From contig JAFAFZ010000474.1 of the NCBI GenBank assembly GCA_023423215.1, positions 1 through 8,365 on the forward strand: DNA of 8,365 nt, read 5' to 3'. The notes beneath the pieces are model-generated. The model did not search any database, was not told where the DNA came from, and saw only the letters and a program-made list of their open reading frames with translations. This DNA is from Actinomycetes bacterium (lineage in GTDB: Bacteria; Actinomycetota; Acidimicrobiia; Acidimicrobiales; Microtrichaceae). Both the position numbers and the translations under genes were made by a program. This document shows, in pieces, positions 5,665-8,365 of the stretch (the first letter of the stretch is position 1; the number at the start of each line of letters is the position of its first letter).

Positions 5665-5700
5665 TCGCGTTTCCGGGCATCGTCGCACACCCGAGGTGGT

Positions 5701-5706
5701 TAGGCT
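5701..5706 (+). promoter_or_regulatory. -10 box for leaderless transcription of the cyclic-nucleotide-binding gene
   Basis: TAGGCT matches TAnnnT, and 7 bases separate it from GTG 5714. With transcription starting about 7 bases after a -10 box, the message would begin at the start codon. This decides for GTG 5714 over the in-frame GTG 5696, which would lie upstream of the start site. No convincing -35 box is seen. Confidence 0.55.
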
Positions 5707-5713
5707 CGCCCAC

Positions 5714-6166
5714 GTGACGCCTCGCCCGGATCGCCTCGCCCAGATTCGCACGCTCCCGATGTTCGCCGGCTGCACGCCCGACGAGCTCGAGGAGATCGAC
5801 CGTCTCACCGACGAGGTGCACGTCGAAGCCGGGCGCACCGTCATCCGTCAGGGCGACCTGGGCCAGGAGTTCGCGCTGATCGTGCAGGGCGAGGCCGAGA
5901 TCGTGAAGGACGGCGTCGTCGTCGCCACGATCGGTCCCGGCACCTACTTCGGCGAGGTCGCGCTGCTCGACTCGGTCACCCGCACCGCGTCGGTCGTCGC
6001 CAAGTCGGACCTGACGCTCGAGGTCATCGACCGCCGCGGGTTCAACACGCTCCTGGACGACCTGCCGCGCCTGTCGCGCTCGATCCTCAAGGGCCTGGCG
6101 CACCGCCTCGCCGAGCTCGAGGACGAGACCGAGCAGCTGCGCCTGCAGCTCAAGCGCCTGAACTGA
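5714..6166 (+). CDS. Stand-alone cyclic nucleotide-binding domain protein
   Basis: 150 residues from GTG 5714. One cNMP-binding (CRP-like) beta-roll fills the protein: LPMFAGCTPDELEEID (14-29) is the usual lead-in helix, then VEAGRTVIRQGDLGQEFALIVQGEAEIV and the phosphate-binding cassette YFGEVALLDSVTRTASVVA (78-96). The ligand residues of the cassette, E81 and R90-T91, are kept, so cAMP or cGMP binding is plausible. After the roll comes a helix with heptad-like Leu (AHRLAELEDETEQLRLQLKRL), a likely coiled coil for dimerisation. No DNA-binding HTH, channel, kinase or transporter domain follows, so it is not a CRP transcription factor. It may be a partner subunit or cAMP sensor for other proteins (inference). 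The alternative start at GTG 5696 would add six residues. It is divergent from the EthD operon and 70 bases upstream of YccF, with no evident shared promoter. Confidence 0.88.
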   Translation: MTPRPDRLAQIRTLPMFAGCTPDELEEIDRLTDEVHVEAGRTVIRQGDLGQEFALIVQGEAEIVKDGVVVATIGPGTYFGEVALLDSVTRTASVVAKSDLTLEVIDRRGFNTLLDDLPRLSRSILKGLAHRLAELEDETEQLRLQLKRLN

Positions 6167-6207
6167 GCGCGCCCCTGCGGGAACGACGCTCCGACCGCGC
6201 ACGCCGG

Positions 6208-6233
6208 TACGGTGACGGTCGACCCAGGGAGGA
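6208..6233 (+). promoter_or_regulatory. -10 box and ribosome site for the YccF gene
   Basis: TACGGT at 6208-6213 fits TAnnnT. A strong AGGGAGGA at 6226-6233 lies directly before ATG 6237, so this gene looks leadered, unlike its neighbour upstream. No clear -35 box is seen. Confidence 0.45.
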
Positions 6234-6236
6234 CCG

Positions 6237-6653
6237 ATGAAGACGATCGGCAACGTGTTGTGGTTCGTGCTGTGCGGCGTGTGGATGGGCATCGCCTACG
6301 TGCTGGCGGGGGTTGTGTCCTGCATCACGCTCATCGGCATCCCCTTCGGCATCCAGAGCTTCAAGCTCGCCGGCTACGTGATGTGGCCCTTCGGTCGTGA
6401 GCTGGTCGAGTCGCCCGGCAACCGCTTCTCGAAGGGCGTGTTCAACATCATCTGGATCGTGCTCGGCGGCCTGTGGCTCGCCATCGGCCACGTGCTCTTC
6501 GGCGCCGTGCTGTGCCTGACGATCCTGGGCATCCCGTTCGGCATCAAGAACTTCTCGATGGCGAAGCTGGCCCTGTTCCCGTTCGACCACTCGGTGCAGC
6601 GCAAGGGCGAGCCCGGGCCGAACGAGGCGCCGATCATCGTCGACGAGGACTGA
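6237..6653 (+). CDS. YccF-family inner membrane protein
   Basis: 138 residues with the two internal repeats of the YccF (DUF307) family. Repeat one has NVLWFVLCGVWMGIAY, then CITLIGIPFGIQSFKLAGYVMWPFG (29-53). Repeat two has NIIWIVLGGLWLAIGH, then CLTILGIPFGIKNFSMAKLALFPF (93-116). The paired IGIPFG/LGIPFG, Lys/Trp/Phe-rich loops and hydrophobic helices at about 5-27, 70-90 and 86-105 are diagnostic, and the C-terminal tail (117-138) is polar and acidic. YccF proteins are small membrane proteins of unknown function. AGGGAGGA before the ATG supports the start. It lies 70 bases after the cyclic-nucleotide gene and converges with the LLM oxidoreductase gene. Confidence 0.9.
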   Translation: MKTIGNVLWFVLCGVWMGIAYVLAGVVSCITLIGIPFGIQSFKLAGYVMWPFGRELVESPGNRFSKGVFNIIWIVLGGLWLAIGHVLFGAVLCLTILGIPFGIKNFSMAKLALFPFDHSVQRKGEPGPNEAPIIVDED

Positions 6654-6727
6654 GGCCCAGCGCCGCGACGGCCGCTCCCGCGTCGGGGGTCGTCCAGGCC
6701 CGGATGTGGGTCCCACCGACACCTCAC

Positions 6728-6756
6728 GCGGCGCTACCTCCGCCACCTGGCGCCGC
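6728..6756. terminator. Candidate bidirectional hairpin between convergent genes
   Basis: GCGGCGC and GCGCCGC form a perfect 7-bp inverted repeat separated by 15 bases. It lies in the 119-base gap between the convergent YccF and LLM-oxidoreductase genes, where a shared terminator is expected. There is no T-run on either side, so this is only a weak intrinsic-terminator candidate. Confidence 0.3.
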
Positions 6757-6772
6757 CCCGGACCGGCGAAGC

Positions 6773-7669
6773 TCAGTTCTGCAGATCGAAGACCGCGTCC
6801 ACGACGCCGGTGAGCTCCCGCTCCCACTCCTGGTGGTCGACGAGCGGCATCACCACGAACTTCGACGCGCCCACCTCGACCAGCGCTTCGAGGTGACGGC
6901 GCAGCCCGTCCCACCCGACCGGGATGACCTCGCTCGGATCCGTCTCGGGCTGGCGCGACGCCAGGAACGCCCGCATGAGCTCCGGCACCTCGTCGTGCGC
7001 GTACGCGACGAGCACACCCAGGTGCTCCGGGTCGATCGAGCGGTCGTGCGCAGCGGCGGTCGTGGTCACGACCTCCCACCCGTCTGCGACGTCCTGCACC
7101 GTCGAGAAGGACGGCAGCCACCCGTCGCCGAGCCGGCCGACGCGGCGCAGCTCGGACGGCGCCCGCCCGCCGAGCCAGACCTCGATGGGCTGCTGCACCG
7201 GTCGCGGCCGCAGCGTGACGCCCTCGACGTGGAAGCGCTCGCCGTCGTGGTGCACGTCGTCCTCGGTCCAGAGCCGTCGCATCAGCGCGAGCGCCTCGTC
7301 GAACCACGCCGCACGCTCGCCGCGCTGCACCCCTAACGCCCGGTGCTCGGCGCTGCTCGGCGCGCCCAGGCCGACCGCCGGCAGCAGCCGACCACCGGAG
7401 AGGCGGTCCAGGCTGGCCATCTCCTTCGCCAGCACCACGGGGTTGCGCCCCGGGAGCACGAGCACCGAGGTGCCGAGCTTCAGCTTCGTCGTGCGGCCGG
7501 CGGCGAACGCCAGCGCGGTGAGCGGGTCGGGCGCGTCGCCGGTCAGCCGCTCCGAGAGCCACAGCGAGTCGAAGCGGAGCTCCTCGAGCGCGTCCACCAG
7601 GCCGCCGAACGCGACGGCGTCGTTCGCCAGGGTCTGGGTGCCGAGTCCGAAGCCGATGCGGATCTTCAT
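6773..7669 (-). CDS. LLM-class (luciferase-like) flavin/F420-dependent oxidoreductase
   Basis: 298 residues forming the bacterial-luciferase-like TIM barrel; members oxidise or reduce diverse substrates with FMN or coenzyme F420. Signatures are MKIRIGFGLG at the first strand, DSLWLSERLTGDAPDPLTAL (34-53), and the family block LGTSVLVLPGRNPVVLAKEMASLDRLSGGRLLPAVGLG (65-102). LRPRPVQQPIEVWLGGRAPSELRRVGRLGDGWLP (153-186) closes the set. Length is normal for actinobacterial F420-type members, but the cofactor cannot be assigned from sequence alone. The start is ATG 7669; no Shine-Dalgarno is clear, and a -10-like CAGGCT (plus 7676-7681) lies 6 bases before it, so the message may be leaderless. 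It is divergent from the lipoprotein gene across 71 bases. No substrate is indicated by its neighbours. Confidence 0.92.
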   Translation of the reverse strand: MKIRIGFGLGTQTLANDAVAFGGLVDALEELRFDSLWLSERLTGDAPDPLTALAFAAGRTTKLKLGTSVLVLPGRNPVVLAKEMASLDRLSGGRLLPAVGLGAPSSAEHRALGVQRGERAAWFDEALALMRRLWTEDDVHHDGERFHVEGVTLRPRPVQQPIEVWLGGRAPSELRRVGRLGDGWLPSFSTVQDVADGWEVVTTTAAAHDRSIDPEHLGVLVAYAHDEVPELMRAFLASRQPETDPSEVIPVGWDGLRRHLEALVEVGASKFVVMPLVDHQEWERELTGVVDAVFDLQN

Positions 7670-7727
7670 CGGGCCAGCCTGTCACCCGGCAGCGCGGTGC
7701 TGCGGCCCCGATCCGGGCACCAGCCCG

Positions 7728-7733
7728 TAGCGT
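7728..7733 (+). promoter_or_regulatory. -10 box for leaderless transcription of the lipoprotein gene
   Basis: TAGCGT (TAnnnT) ends 7 bases before ATG 7741, placing the expected start of transcription at the start codon. There is no Shine-Dalgarno. It rejects the upstream in-frame GTG at 7732, which lies inside the -10 box. Confidence 0.55.
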
Positions 7734-7740
7734 GGTCCCC

Positions 7741-8124
7741 ATGACCGACCGAGCGCTGCGCACCCGGCTGACCCGCACCTTCGCCGTGGCGGTGCTCGCC
7801 GGCGGCATCGGTCTGGGCGCGGCGGCGTGCGGCGACGACGAGGGCACCACGACGGTCGAGCCGTCGACCACCGAGTCCGACCGTCCGGCGACCACGACGA
7901 CGCTGCTCGCGAACCAGGACGCCATCGACGCGATGGTCGAGACCTGGACCCAGGCAGGCTTCTCCGAGGAGCAGGCCACCTGCCTCGTCGAGCAGATGAA
8001 CGAGCTGTCCTCGACGATGGGCGACGGCAGCGACCTGACCGCCGGGGACCTCAACCTGATCGAGCAGCTGATGGAGACCTGCCGGATCGACGACGTCGAC
8101 ATGTCGCGCCTCGCCGGCGGCTGA
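7741..8124 (+). CDS. Small secreted lipoprotein with a Cys-paired helical domain
   Basis: 127 residues. Residues 1-29 are a signal peptide with an Arg-rich start (RTRLTRTF) and hydrophobic core AVAVLAGGIGLGAAA. C30 in GAAAC-GDDE is the lipidated cysteine; the lipobox is relaxed, as often seen in high-GC actinobacteria. A low-complexity Thr/Ser/Glu linker (31-57) is followed by a compact alpha-helical domain (58-127) with only two cysteines, C81 in QATCLVEQM and C114 in METCRID. These are likely to form one disulphide outside the cell. The mature protein is acidic. The GFSEEQATCLVEQM type of motif recurs in small exported proteins of actinobacteria as I recall, but no function is known. The open frame from GTG 7732 is rejected for the reasons given under the -10 box. 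Confidence 0.85.
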   Translation: MTDRALRTRLTRTFAVAVLAGGIGLGAAACGDDEGTTTVEPSTTESDRPATTTTLLANQDAIDAMVETWTQAGFSEEQATCLVEQMNELSSTMGDGSDLTAGDLNLIEQLMETCRIDDVDMSRLAGG

Positions 8125-8129
8125 CACCA

Positions 8130-8177
8130 CCGACCGGGCGCCTGCCCGACCGAGCGCCTGACCGACCGAACGTCGGG
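8130..8177. repeat. Three 16-bp tandem units after the lipoprotein gene
   Basis: Units starting at 8130, 8146 and 8162 read CCGACCGGGCGCCTGC, CCGACCGAGCGCCTGA and CCGACCGAACGTCGGG. The first two differ at two positions and the third keeps only the CCGACCG head. The short CCGACCGACCGGG motif recurs at 8214. Function unknown; probably slippage-derived. Confidence 0.6.
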
Positions 8178-8199
8178 ATCCAGCCGACCCTCCGCCGCG

Positions 8200-8215
8200 G
8201 GCGGGTTTGCCCGCC
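8200..8215 (+). terminator. GC hairpin between the lipoprotein gene and the riboswitch
   Basis: GGCGGG-TTTG-CCCGCC is a perfect 6-bp stem with a four-base loop, 75 bases after the lipoprotein stop and 7 bases before the P1 helix of the cobalamin aptamer. There is no T-run. It may end the lipoprotein message, or lie in the leader ahead of the riboswitch. Confidence 0.4.
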
Positions 8216-8222
8216 GACCGAC

Positions 8223-8360
8223 CGGGTGGTGTCATGGGCGGCGACAACACATCGCCCTGGGGCGAGGGAAGCCGGTCGGAATCCGGCGCTGTCCCGCAAC
8301 CGTGGGCACACCGGTGGGTCCTTCGATCCGCCGCCGTGTGCAAGTCGGAACGCTCTCCCG
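8223..8360 (+). ncRNA. Cobalamin (B12) riboswitch aptamer
   Basis: Recognised from the conserved core and checked by pairing. P1 is CGGG 8223-8226 with CCCG 8357-8360. P2-like GGTGT 8228-8232 pairs ACGCT 8350-8354 with wobbles. GGCGA and TCGCC close an early hairpin (about 8239-8255). The core GAGGGAAGCCGGTCGGAATC begins at 8264 and continues CCGGC, with GCCGG/CCGGC closing the loop TCGGAAT. The B12 box is GCTGTCCCGCAAC at 8288-8300. A long peripheral arm follows: GCACAC 8306-8311 with GTGTGC 8336-8341, and GGTGGGTC with GATCCGCC around a CTTC loop. The 3' part AAGTCGGAACGCT fits the conserved closing segment. The aptamer is complete and plus-stranded. The expression platform and controlled gene (expected: cobalamin synthesis, cobalt or B12 transport, or a B12-independent isozyme) lie beyond 8365. 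The strand-specific leader start was not located. Confidence 0.93.
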
Positions 8361-8365
8361 AGGGT

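Noticed and set aside
5647..5844. 66-residue N-terminal extension of the EthD protein
   Set aside because: Ser/Arg-rich and antisense to the cyclic-nucleotide gene. The AGGGGG-ATG at 5646 begins the EthD fold directly.
6150..8102. 650-residue minus-strand open frame
   Set aside because: GC-driven shadow spanning the YccF, LLM-oxidoreductase and lipoprotein genes, all of which have clear family motifs in other frames.

Overview
The window is very GC-rich, with short intergenic gaps and coding regions on both strands. The gene content suggests a high-GC actinobacterium: an LAxTG-type sortase substrate, an F420/LLM-type oxidoreductase, EthD and SDR catabolic genes, a DUF5658 membrane protein and TAnnnT boxes placed for leaderless transcription. 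An Acidimicrobiia-like lineage (Ilumatobacter/Iamia type) is my guess from gene style; no rRNA or other taxonomic marker is present.

Layout. Bases 3-5646 are read entirely on the minus strand. From right to left they hold an EthD-domain protein overlapping an SDR dehydrogenase by ATGA (5646-4454), a DUF5658 membrane protein (4210-3812), a metal-dependent amidohydrolase of the ACMSD-like family (3708-2488), an aldehyde dehydrogenase (2375-915) and a secreted, repeat-bearing LAFTG wall protein (770-3). From 5714 the plus strand carries a stand-alone cyclic-nucleotide-binding domain protein (5714-6166) and a YccF membrane protein (6237-6653). A luciferase-like (LLM) oxidoreductase lies on the minus strand (7669-6773), divergent from a small plus-strand lipoprotein (7741-8124). 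The last 140 bases hold a cobalamin riboswitch aptamer on the plus strand, complete up to its closing P1 helix. Its expression platform and regulated gene lie beyond the window.

How it fits together. The amidohydrolase, aldehyde dehydrogenase, SDR and EthD protein look like accessory catabolism of organic acids, aromatics or lipids; no substrate can be read from sequence alone. The amidohydrolase/ALDH pair appears to have its own promoter (3756-3785). Next to it are a 20-bp imperfect palindrome that fits the KstR-type pattern TnnAACnnGTTnnA and a second inverted repeat overlapping the -35 box. This ties the pair to TetR-type control of steroid/lipid degradation in actinobacteria, as inference. 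The other genes look like unlinked housekeeping or envelope functions.

I found no insertion sequence, phage gene, CRISPR array, tRNA or rRNA. No gene-free stretch exceeds about 245 bases. The two longest are 4211-4453 (one hairpin, otherwise nothing recognised) and 8125-8365 (short tandem repeat, hairpin, riboswitch). I do not see a wholly new multi-gene system. The items most worth a second look are the KstR-like operator with its promoter, the edge riboswitch with no gene yet attached, and the DDFTNG-repeat sortase substrate.
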